DNA from: Chitinophagaceae bacterium UBA2789
GTDB lineage: Bacteria; Bacteroidota; Bacteroidia; Chitinophagales; Chitinophagaceae
Direction of reading: 5' to 3'
NCBI GenBank assembly: GCA_002352145.1
Contig: DEHX01000146.1
Location: forward strand, 26,047-33,197
Length of the DNA: 7,151 nt
The notes below the pieces were generated by a model. It worked only from the letters and a program-made list of their open reading frames with translations, did not search any database and was not told the origin of the DNA. Positions 1 through 5,634 of this stretch are shown piece by piece. Position 1 is the first letter of the stretch, and every line of letters begins with the position of its first letter. The translations under genes and the position numbers were made by a program.

Positions 1-726
1 CTTTTTTCTTTTATGCAGCTGTTGTAATGAAGCCTGCATGTCCTTATGTAAAGGGGCCTCCAGTTCAACCAGGCTCCCATTAATATCAATAAGAGATAAT
101 TGGTAGGCATGCAGCGCCACCCTGTTTAAAATGGGCCTTTCTTCTTCTTCGTTTTTTGATAATTTAAACTTTGATTTTAACGATGAAACCAGGATTGGTT
201 TTCCGTCACCATAAAGATTGTCGCAAACAATAGGATGACCAATATCTTTCATATGTACCCGGATCTGGTGGGTGCGTCCGGTATGTATTCTGAATTGCAG
301 GAAAGAATAAATTCCAAAGTCTTCCAGTACTTCATAGTCTGTTAATGATTCTTTTCCTTTTCGGTGTATGATCATAATGCCTTTTTGGGCGGGGTGCTCT
401 GCTATCGGGCTATCAATACTGCCTTGCTGTTTTTCAGGGCATCCGATTACTAATCCCTGGTAGATTTTTTTGGTCCGCCTTTCCTCAAATTGCTTTGATA
501 AGTGTTTATGTGCTTCTTCATTTTTAGCAAATAGTATGAGGCCGCTGGTATCTTTGTCAAGACGGTGGACAGTAAAAATGTCACCATATTTTTCTTTTAG
601 AATTGCTTTTAATGAAACTTCTTTCCCTTCTCTGTCTGGAATGGATAAAAGACCTGAAGGCTTATTTACAGCAACCCAATTCTCAGTTTCTTCAATTACC
701 CAATTGGTTGTTTTCATCGAAATCAT
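1..726 (-). CDS. RluA-family RNA pseudouridine synthase (3' end cut by window edge)
   Basis: Isomerises specific uridines to pseudouridine in rRNA or tRNA in the cytoplasm. The 242 visible codons run off the left edge without a stop. Motifs seen: NKPSG near residue 21; the catalytic block HRLDKDTSG at 54-62, with D57 as the expected nucleophile; RTHQIRVHM at 151-159; LYGDG near 171; and LHA near 205. This is the RluA/RluC/RluD catalytic core. No S4 domain precedes it, so it is of the short RluA/TruC-like type. Family members of this kind are about 220-260 residues, so little should be missing. The target base cannot be read from the sequence. The start at 726 (MISMKTTNW) is preferred; the Met at 717 is an alternative. 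It begins 21 bp after the stop of the upstream synthase gene and in the same frame, with no Shine-Dalgarno sequence, so it is probably the second gene of that operon. Confidence 0.93.
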   Translation of the reverse strand, partial: MISMKTTNWVIEETENWVAVNKPSGLLSIPDREGKEVSLKAILKEKYGDIFTVHRLDKDTSGLILFAKNEEAHKHLSKQFEERRTKKIYQGLVIGCPEKQQGSIDSPIAEHPAQKGIMIIHRKGKESLTDYEVLEDFGIYSFLQFRIHTGRTHQIRVHMKDIGHPIVCDNLYGDGKPILVSSLKSKFKLSKNEEEERPILNRVALHAYQLSLIDINGSLVELEAPLHKDMQASLQQLHKRKK

Positions 727-747
727 AGTAATCAGTGTAGTCAGAAG

Positions 748-1701
748 TTACTTTCCTTTTTTAAAGTGTTTTAAATCCCTTACTTCCTTTTCAGTTAAAA
801 ATCTCCATTTACCCCGGTCTACATTTTTCTTGGTTAAACCCGCAAACATAACCCTGTCGAGTCCTTTTACGTCATAACCCAAATGTTCAAAAATGCGGCG
901 GACAATCCGGTTTCGGCCACTATGTATCTCCACACCAATTTGTGTTTTATCTTTTGAATCAGCATAAGCCAGTGTATCTACGTTAGCCAGTCCGTCTTCT
1001 AATACAACACCATTCAATATTTGATCAAAATCTTTCTTTTCGAGTGGCTTATTCAGCGTAACATGATATACTTTCTTCACTTCATTGCTGGGATGAGTTA
1101 GTCTTTGAGCCAGTTCCCCGTCGTTTGTCAGCAGTAAAACACCTGAAGTGTTTCTGTCAAGTCTGCCTACCGGGTAAACTCTTTCGTTGGTAGCCCTGCC
1201 AATGATGTCGAGTACGGTTTTCCTTCCCTGGGGATCATCCGTTGTGGTAATATAATCTTTAGGTTTATTGAGGAGAATGTAAACAAGGTTTTTTGCCAGA
1301 AAGATTTTTTTCCCATTAACCCTGATATCATCTTTTGCAGAAACTTTATGGCCGGGTTCTGTCACTAATTCACCATTGACCTTTACAAGTCCTTTTTTAA
1401 CCAATTCGGCAGCTTCACGCCGGGCTGCTATACCGGCATGGGCAATAAATTTATTCAGTGGCATACTGCCTGCTGTTTCGGGTTTATTATGCGTAGCTGG
1501 TGCGGCAGCATGGCCTTTGCGTATCGCCTGTTGATTTTCAGCACCTGTACTTCTTGACCTGGCTTCAGCTTTCTTCTTTTCAAAGTAATCTTCCCGTTCC
1601 TTTTTTACTTTTCTTTTTTCCTGCCTGAACTGTTCTTTAATGGCGGCATTACTTTTTTTGCTTGCAAACTTGCCAAAATTGTGAGTGGATTTCTTTTTCA
1701 T
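748..1701 (-). CDS. rluB: RsuA/RluB-family 23S rRNA pseudouridine synthase
   Basis: Makes pseudouridine in rRNA. RluB-type enzymes act on helix 80 of 23S rRNA (U2605 in E. coli numbering), but that target is inferred from the family. Residues 1-79 are a lysine/arginine-rich, low-complexity extension, probably disordered. Residues 80-133 are an S4 RNA-binding domain (PLNKFIAHAGIAARREA). The catalytic domain follows, with LNKPKDY at 144-150, GRLDRNTSG at 179-187 (nucleophile D182) and the RNRIVRRIFEHLG region at 263-275. GRLD in place of HRLD is typical of the RsuA/RluB/RluE/RluF group. Total length is 317 residues; the excess over a roughly 240-residue core is the basic tail. The start at 1701 gives MKKKSTHNFG and sits about 30 bases downstream of a promoter-like box at 1738-1745. 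It heads the operon with the RluA-family gene. RluF or RsuA specificity is not excluded, so the symbol is a best guess. Confidence 0.9.
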   Translation of the reverse strand: MKKKSTHNFGKFASKKSNAAIKEQFRQEKRKVKKEREDYFEKKKAEARSRSTGAENQQAIRKGHAAAPATHNKPETAGSMPLNKFIAHAGIAARREAAELVKKGLVKVNGELVTEPGHKVSAKDDIRVNGKKIFLAKNLVYILLNKPKDYITTTDDPQGRKTVLDIIGRATNERVYPVGRLDRNTSGVLLLTNDGELAQRLTHPSNEVKKVYHVTLNKPLEKKDFDQILNGVVLEDGLANVDTLAYADSKDKTQIGVEIHSGRNRIVRRIFEHLGYDVKGLDRVMFAGLTKKNVDRGKWRFLTEKEVRDLKHFKKGK

Positions 1702-1737
1702 GATGAAAATTTTCTGTTTTACAACAGTAGTAGGGTG

Positions 1738-1745
1738 TAAAGATA
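1738..1745 (-). promoter_or_regulatory. Candidate -7 promoter box for the pseudouridine synthase operon
   Basis: The minus strand reads TATCTTTA, one base off the Bacteroidota -7 consensus TAnnTTTG, inside AGACTATCTTT (1749-1739). It lies about 36 bases before the ATG at 1701 and just downstream of the terminator of the preceding gene, as expected for a fresh transcription start. No convincing -33 TTTG is present at the usual spacing. The same 11 bases precede rlmN. Confidence 0.5.
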
Positions 1746-1761
1746 GTCTTTAGCCGGTCAA

Positions 1762-1797
1762 CCATGGAAAAAGAAAAGCCCCGGAATACGGGGCTTT
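1762..1797 (-). terminator. Rho-independent terminator of the LTxxQ-protein gene
   Basis: A perfect 9-bp stem, AAAGCCCCG (1797-1789) and CGGGGCTTT (1783-1775), encloses a 5-base loop. On the minus strand it runs into the T-rich tract TTTTCTTTTT. It starts 25 bases after the stop codon at 1822, so it terminates the LTxxQ gene and insulates the pseudouridine synthase operon downstream. On the plus strand the hairpin is followed by TAAT only, so it acts in one direction. Confidence 0.9.
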
Positions 1798-1821
1798 AAT
1801 GTCTTGTACGGGTATCCCCGT

Positions 1822-2514
1822 TTATATCACTTCTTTATCAGCAGGTTTTTGTCCGTGAGGTTTGCCTGGACCACCTGGTTTTCTGTGACCAGGTTTTTTA
1901 CCTTCCTGCATTTTTTTAAGTTGTTCTTCTGTAAGAACAGATTTCATATTCTCTTTCTGCTTTTTCATCAGCTCTTTCATTTCTTCCCTTTTCTTTTCAT
2001 CACTAAGAGATTTATTTTCACGGATCGCTTTCATTTTTTCTCCCATCTCTTTTCTGTTCTTTTCAATTTTAGCTGCTTGTTCTTCAGTAAGGCCCAGGTG
2101 TATTTTCATCTTTTCCATCCTGGCTTTGGCGTCTACCTGATGAATTGCTTTTCGTTCGGTCTTCATTCTTTCCAACTGAGCTTTTTGCTCACTGGTTAGA
2201 ATGCTTTCCATTTTTGTTTTTTGATCCTTGCGAAGGTTTTCCATCCTGGTTTTCCATTCTTTTACAGTGATGTTCTCATTTTTTTTCAGATCATCCAGTT
2301 GCTTACGGAAATTTTCCCGTTGTGCTTTCATCTGTTCTTTCTGAGCATCGGTGAGATTCAATTTTTGGAATTCCATTCCACCGGGACGGTGATGCATTTT
2401 TCCATGGCGTTCATGAACGCCTTTACCATCCCGTTTACGTTCCGGGATTTCCTGTGCTTGTACAGAGAAGGTGGCTACAGCACCTGCTAAAACTGCTGCT
2501 ACTATTTTTTTCAT
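1822..2514 (-). CDS. Secreted LTxxQ-motif (Spy/CpxP-like) protein with duplicated module
   Basis: A 230-residue exported protein of the LTxxQ class that includes the periplasmic chaperones Spy and CpxP; the role here (envelope stress or metal response) is inferred from the family. Residues 1-20 are a signal peptide (MKKIVAAVLAGAVATFSVQA, then QE). The mature part is highly charged and predicted helical. LTxxQ motifs are at 54-58 (LTDAQ), 106-110 (LTSEQ), 142-146 and 194-198 (both LTEEQ). Residues about 51-115 align without gaps to 139-203, an internal duplication with an 88-residue period. Spy and CpxP carry one such pair in about 160 residues. Both ends are rich in His, Gly, Pro and Met or Lys (HERHGKMHHRPGGM near 34-47; GHRKPGGPGKPHG at 209-221). 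The frame stays open to 2832, but that extension runs into rlmN and lies upstream of the signal peptide. I chose 2514; the Met at 2523 would add three residues before the Lys-Lys. Confidence 0.88.
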   Translation of the reverse strand: MKKIVAAVLAGAVATFSVQAQEIPERKRDGKGVHERHGKMHHRPGGMEFQKLNLTDAQKEQMKAQRENFRKQLDDLKKNENITVKEWKTRMENLRKDQKTKMESILTSEQKAQLERMKTERKAIHQVDAKARMEKMKIHLGLTEEQAAKIEKNRKEMGEKMKAIRENKSLSDEKKREEMKELMKKQKENMKSVLTEEQLKKMQEGKKPGHRKPGGPGKPHGQKPADKEVI

Positions 2515-2529
2515 GGTTATCATTTTTAG

Positions 2530-2559
2530 TTTGGACGCCGTCTTGTTCTTAAAACTTTC
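2530..2559 (-). promoter_or_regulatory. Candidate ECF-sigma promoter of the LTxxQ gene
   Basis: The minus strand has GAAAGTTTT at 2559-2551 and CGTCCAAA at 2537-2530. Counting from AAG, 17 bases separate it from CGTC, which matches the AAC-N16/17-CGTC layout known for many ECF sigma factors. Transcription would start near 2527, leaving a leader of about a dozen bases before the ATG at 2514. This rests on motif resemblance only; a second CGTCCA at 2587-2582 lacks as good an upstream element. Confidence 0.35.
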
Positions 2560-2662
2560 GGCACAACTTGTTATAAAATTTGTGGACGAAATAAAGACCT
2601 TAACCAATATAGCAGGTTTAAAGAGAACTATGAATTTCTTCGTAAGTGGGTAAAAACAGGGA

Positions 2663-3715
2663 TTAATGGCTGTCCTTATTAGCCAACTGGCCACAGGCGG
2701 CATCAATATCCTTTCCCCGGCTACGGCGCAAACGTACATTGACACGGTGTTTTTGCAGGTACTCCATAAAGGCCTGTACTTTGGCTTCTTCGGGTTTTTC
2801 AAACCGGGCAAAATCGATTGGATTGTATTCAATTATATTAATTAGATCGGCGGGAACCTGCCTGTATATCTTAATCAGTTCGTCTGCATCTTTCAATGAA
2901 TCGTTGAAATCTTTAAAAAGGATATACTCAAAAGTGATTTCGTTACCAGTCTGTTTATAGAAATAGTTGAGGGCATCAATGAGTGTTTTAATGTTATTGG
3001 TGTCATTAATAGGCATTATCTCATGCCGCTTTGCATCGTTGGCTGCATGCAGGGATAATGCCAGTTTAAATTTTACCTTGTCTTCACCCAATTGCCTTAT
3101 TCCTTTGGCCACACCGGCGGTGGAGACTGTAATACGGCGTGGGCTCATAGCCAGCCCGTCCGGAGCAGTGATGCGTTCAATGGATTTAAGTACATTTTTA
3201 TAATTAAGCAGGGGTTCACCCATACCCATGAAAACGATATTACTGAGTTTTTTTCCATGAATTCTTTCACATTGCTGGTTGATGAGTACCACTTCATCGT
3301 ATATCTCATCAAAATCAAGGTTTCTTTTGCGGTCTATGTATCCTGTGGCACAAAATTTACAACTGAGTGAGCAGCCGATTTGTGAAGAAACACAGGCTGT
3401 ATAACGGGATGTAGTGGGTATAAGCACACCTTCCACCAGGTGTCCGTCATGTGTCTTGAAACGGGATTTAACTGTTCCGTCAGCTGAGTATTGCGTAGCA
3501 TCGGTAGTTAATGCAGGAAGTGTAAAGGATTCCCCTAGTTTTTGTCGCAGATCCTTACTAAGGTTGGTCATATCGGCAAAGCTCATAGCATGTTTTTGCC
3601 AAAGCCACTCATAAACCTGCCTGGCTCTGAACTTTTTCTCGCCCATTTGCTCAAAATACAGTTCAATGTCCTGTAGGGATAAATGCCGTATGTTCCTGTT
3701 CGTTTTCTTCATCAT
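2663..3715 (-). CDS. rlmN: Dual-specificity RNA methyltransferase RlmN (23S rRNA A2503 / tRNA A37)
   Basis: A radical-SAM enzyme that methylates C2 of A2503 in 23S rRNA, in the peptidyl-transferase centre, and of A37 in some tRNAs. With the start at 3715 (MMKKTNRN) it has 350 residues, normal for the family. Numbered from there: an N-terminal RNA-binding region (RARQVYEWLWQK at 30-41); the [4Fe-4S] motif CSLSCKFC with Cys 115, 119 and 122; the methyl-relay Cys 108 in CVSSQIGC; GMGEPLLNY at 164-172 (SAM-binding glycine-rich strand); SLHAAN at 221-226; and the C-terminal catalytic Cys 341 in DAACGQLAN. All catalytic cysteines are intact. The frame is open to a Met at 3757, but that start would place the promoter-like box TATCTTTG (3726-3719) inside the gene and adds residues with no family resemblance, so I reject it. 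It is transcribed divergently from the thiolase gene and lies 148 bp upstream of the LTxxQ gene. Confidence 0.96.
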   Translation of the reverse strand: MMKKTNRNIRHLSLQDIELYFEQMGEKKFRARQVYEWLWQKHAMSFADMTNLSKDLRQKLGESFTLPALTTDATQYSADGTVKSRFKTHDGHLVEGVLIPTTSRYTACVSSQIGCSLSCKFCATGYIDRKRNLDFDEIYDEVVLINQQCERIHGKKLSNIVFMGMGEPLLNYKNVLKSIERITAPDGLAMSPRRITVSTAGVAKGIRQLGEDKVKFKLALSLHAANDAKRHEIMPINDTNNIKTLIDALNYFYKQTGNEITFEYILFKDFNDSLKDADELIKIYRQVPADLINIIEYNPIDFARFEKPEEAKVQAFMEYLQKHRVNVRLRRSRGKDIDAACGQLANKDSH

Positions 3716-3718
3716 CTG

Positions 3719-3726
3719 CAAAGATA
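3719..3726 (-). promoter_or_regulatory. Candidate -7 promoter box for rlmN
   Basis: The minus strand reads TATCTTTG, an exact match to the Bacteroidota -7 consensus TAnnTTTG, within AGACTATCTTT (3730-3720). It ends three bases before the ATG at 3715, so the transcript would be leaderless or nearly so. It decides the start codon in favour of 3715 over 3757. No clear -33 TTTG is visible at the normal distance. Confidence 0.55.
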
Positions 3727-3758
3727 GTCTGCAATCAAGGCATTCATCGGATTTCACA

Positions 3759-3777
3759 GATATTTGCTTTCAAATAT
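3759..3777. promoter_or_regulatory. Inverted repeat and weak -7-like box before the thiolase gene
   Basis: ATATTTG (3760-3766) and CAAATAT (3771-3777) form a perfect 7-bp inverted repeat with a 4-base spacer, ending five bases before the ATG at 3783. The left arm overlaps GATATTTG (3759-3766), one mismatch from TAnnTTTG, so this could be the thiolase promoter region, an operator over it, or a small hairpin at the translation start. AT-rich repeats of this size also arise by chance. Confidence 0.3.
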
Positions 3778-3782
3778 TTTAA

Positions 3783-4979
3783 ATGAATCCAGTTTATATA
3801 ATAGATACCTTAAGAACCCCGGTTGGCAAGTATGGAGGTATACTCAGTTCCGTCAGGCCTGATGATTTACTGGCCATTGTTATCAAAGCCCTGGTTGAAA
3901 GAAATAAATCTTTAGATGTAAATGAAATAGAAGATGTAATCGCCGGGGCCGCTAACCAGGCCGGCGAGGACAACCGGAATGTAGCAAGAATGGCGGCATT
4001 GTTGGCAGGGTTGCCGGTAACGGTGGCTGGAAATACGGTCAACCGGCTTTGTGCTTCGGGATTACAGGCTATTATGGATGCCTCGAGGCAGATCATATGC
4101 GGAGATGCAGAACTCGTTATTGCCGGCGGAGTTGAGAGTATGACAAGGGCTCCCTATGTATTGGCAAAAAACAGTGAGGCCTTCAGCCGTTCGGCAGAAA
4201 TATTTGATACAACGATGGGATGGCGGTTCATTAATAAAGAACTGGCGGTGATGTACCATCCATTTACAATGGGGGAGACTGCGGAGAATGTTGCTAAACA
4301 ATGGAACATAAGCCGGGTTGAACAAGATGAGTTTGCATTAGCTTCTCAACAGCGTTATGCTTCAGCAAAAGCAGCGGGCAAGTGGAATGAAGAAGTAATT
4401 TCCGTAACAGTAAAGAAAGGAAAAGAAACAGAAATAGCAGATGCTGATGAGCATCCACGGCAAACTTCTTTGGAAAAATTGACTTCGTTGAAGCCGGCAT
4501 TTATCAAGGACGGAACAGTTACAGCTGGTAATTCTTCGGGGATTAATGATGGAGCGGCAGCTATGTTGCTGGCCAGCGAAAAATCAGTCAAAAAATTTGG
4601 ATTAAAGCCCATGGCAAGGGTTATTTCGATGGCTGTGGCAGGTGTAGATCCATCAGTTATGGGTATCGGCCCGGTCCCTGCTGTAAATAAGGCTTTGAAA
4701 AGGGCAGGTTTAAAAATTGATGATATTGGTCTTATTGAGTTAAACGAGGCATTTGCATCGCAATCCATTGCTTGTATAAGGGATCTTGGCCTTGATATAG
4801 GAAAAGTAAATGTAAACGGCGGAGCAATCGCCATAGGTCATCCCCTGGGTTGCAGCGGGGTTCGCATTTCAACTACTTTATTATACGAGATGAAAAGAAG
4901 GGGTTCCCGGTTTGGCTTAGCCACTATGTGTGTTGGGGTAGGTCAGGGAGCAGCAATTATTTATGAGAATATGTTATGA
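3783..4979 (+). CDS. pcaF: Thiolase, 3-oxoadipyl-CoA thiolase-like (acetyl-CoA C-acyltransferase)
   Basis: A cytoplasmic thiolase that cleaves a 3-oxoacyl-CoA with CoA to acetyl-CoA and a shortened acyl-CoA, or runs in reverse. The 398-residue length is typical. The nucleophile is Cys90 in NRLCASGLQA. The C-terminal half holds NEAFA (321-325), His353 in GHPLG and the acid-base Cys383 in CVGVGQG, so all catalytic residues are present. SSVRPDDL (22-29), NQAGEDNRNVARMA (58-71) and FDTTMGWRF (141-149) closely resemble what I recall of PcaF/PaaJ, the 3-oxoadipyl-CoA thiolases of aromatic and phenylacetate breakdown, more than FadA or AtoB. No other gene of those pathways is in the window, so a general role in fatty-acid or amino-acid breakdown is possible. 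It is divergent from rlmN with a 67-bp gap and has no obvious ribosome binding site. No terminator follows; the next gene starts 52 bp downstream. Confidence 0.92.
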   Translation: MNPVYIIDTLRTPVGKYGGILSSVRPDDLLAIVIKALVERNKSLDVNEIEDVIAGAANQAGEDNRNVARMAALLAGLPVTVAGNTVNRLCASGLQAIMDASRQIICGDAELVIAGGVESMTRAPYVLAKNSEAFSRSAEIFDTTMGWRFINKELAVMYHPFTMGETAENVAKQWNISRVEQDEFALASQQRYASAKAAGKWNEEVISVTVKKGKETEIADADEHPRQTSLEKLTSLKPAFIKDGTVTAGNSSGINDGAAAMLLASEKSVKKFGLKPMARVISMAVAGVDPSVMGIGPVPAVNKALKRAGLKIDDIGLIELNEAFASQSIACIRDLGLDIGKVNVNGGAIAIGHPLGCSGVRISTTLLYEMKRRGSRFGLATMCVGVGQGAAIIYENML

Positions 4980-4998
4980 ATTGATAACTTTTCTTATT

Positions 4999-5006
4999 TA
5001 AATTCG
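4999..5006 (+). promoter_or_regulatory. Candidate -7-like box before the small secreted protein gene
   Basis: TAAATTCG is one base off TAnnTTTG and lies 25 bases before the ATG at 5032. The same nine bases, TAAATTCGT, occur upstream of susC at 5490. It would let this gene be transcribed separately from the thiolase. No good -33 element is evident. Confidence 0.35.
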
Positions 5007-5031
5007 TTAAGTCACCTCAAATACGAAATGC

Positions 5032-5415
5032 ATGAAAAAATTCCTTTTATCACTTTTGCTGATCATAGGCAGTGTATCTCTCAATGCCCAAACTGATTCA
5101 TTGGAGCAGTATACTGGCAAATACAAATTTCCCGATGGAAGCCCGGTTACGGAAATTGGTATTGTCGTTGAAAACGGGATATTAATGGCCACATCTGCTA
5201 TGGGTAATTCAGAATTCAGGAGAACTGATACAAAAGATGTATTTGAAGTTGTAGCTTATGCCGGTACGGCAACTTTTCGAAGAAACGATCAGAATAAAGT
5301 AGTGGGGGTTTTGATACAGGTACAGGATATTACGATGGAAGGCGCTAAGTCAGATTTGTTCAAAGAATTCTCTTTAATTTCCGCTAAAGCCTCGACAATC
5401 CGGGTCTGTAATTAA
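5032..5415 (+). CDS. Small secreted protein resembling DUF3471
   Basis: A 127-residue protein of unknown function. Residues 1-19 form a typical Bacteroidota signal peptide (MKKFLLSLLLIIGSVSLNA, then Q), so it is probably periplasmic. The remainder fits a single small beta-rich domain: LEQYTGKYKF at 24-33, then VVENGILMA (45-53), a segment around residues 60-83 ending in ATFRRND, and VVGVLIQVQDITMEGAK (90-106). This pattern of 'Y-G-Y ... G-L ... F-F ... V' resembles DUF3471, a domain often fused behind beta-lactamase-like or peptidase domains and also found alone. I assign it from the pattern only. There is no lipobox and no transmembrane segment beyond the signal; a single Cys sits next to last. 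It lies 52 bp after the thiolase on the same strand, with its own possible promoter box, so co-transcription is uncertain. Confidence 0.8.
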   Translation: MKKFLLSLLLIIGSVSLNAQTDSLEQYTGKYKFPDGSPVTEIGIVVENGILMATSAMGNSEFRRTDTKDVFEVVAYAGTATFRRNDQNKVVGVLIQVQDITMEGAKSDLFKEFSLISAKASTIRVCN

Positions 5416-5489
5416 CCTCTTTATGTACCAAATACATGGTTATCAGCCTAAAATATTTATTTTTTTTAATTATTATTTCTTTCATTCTC

Positions 5490-5497
5490 TAAATTCG
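5490..5497 (+). promoter_or_regulatory. Candidate -7-like box of susC
   Basis: TAAATTCG differs from TAnnTTTG by one base and follows a long T-rich stretch. A start a few bases downstream, near 5502-5504, would place the transcript's 5' end at the inverted repeat and give a leader of about 130 bases. TAAATTCGT also precedes the small secreted protein gene at 4999. Confidence 0.4.
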
Positions 5498-5502
5498 TGC
5501 AG

Positions 5503-5532
5503 CAAATTTTGAACATAGATTGTCAAAATTTG
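5503..5532. repeat. Perfect 10-bp inverted repeat upstream of susC
   Basis: CAAATTTTGA (5503-5512) is followed after 10 bases (ACATAGATTG) by its exact reverse complement TCAAAATTTG (5523-5532). It could be an operator, with the arms about two helical turns apart centre to centre, or a hairpin at the very 5' end of the susC mRNA. No T-run follows, so it is not an intrinsic terminator. Confidence 0.75.
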
Positions 5533-5634
5533 TGAAGGCTCTGAAATGCAACTGCTGTAATACTTCACTGTATTCAAGCAAGATTCATTTCTTATTTACT
5601 GTCTGCTTATTTTTTAACAACTAAAACTAACTGC

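Larger units (their letters stand above)
5416..5634 (+). other. Intergenic region and presumed susC leader
   Basis: These 219 bases contain no gene I can support. From left to right: a weak 5-bp inverted repeat (ATGTA 5423-5427, TACAT 5433-5437) followed by a T-rich stretch (5455-5486), too weak to call a terminator; a promoter-like TAAATTCG at 5490-5497; a perfect 10-bp inverted repeat at 5503-5532; a small 5-bp hairpin (AATAC 5559-5563, GTATT 5570-5574); and a pyrimidine- and A-rich run up to the ATG at 5635 without a Shine-Dalgarno sequence. Confidence 0.6.

Noticed and set aside
470..877. Plus-strand 135-codon frame across the two pseudouridine synthase genes
   Set aside because: It spans the ends of two well-supported minus-strand genes and has no protein features of its own.
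1804..2199. Plus-strand frame opposite the LTxxQ gene, extremely rich in Phe
   Set aside because: It is the complement of Lys/Glu-rich codons of the real gene, with no family resemblance. The same applies to the frame at 2221-2490.
2515..2832. N-terminal extension of the LTxxQ reading frame up to a Met at 2832
   Set aside because: It would put 106 residues before a clean signal peptide, overlap the 3' end of rlmN by 170 bases and read through the intergenic promoter region.
4355..4834. 159-codon minus-strand frame inside the thiolase gene
   Set aside because: The thiolase on the other strand is unambiguous with all catalytic residues; this frame has no recognisable domain and no promoter.
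5423..5486. Intrinsic terminator after the small secreted protein gene
   Set aside because: The stem is only 5 bp and AT-rich, and the T-rich run begins some 18 bases later, so it does not form a convincing terminator.
5504..5634. Known riboswitch or structured RNA in the susC leader
   Set aside because: Apart from the 5' inverted repeat and a 5-bp hairpin I see no conserved core of any riboswitch class I know, and no terminator hairpin.
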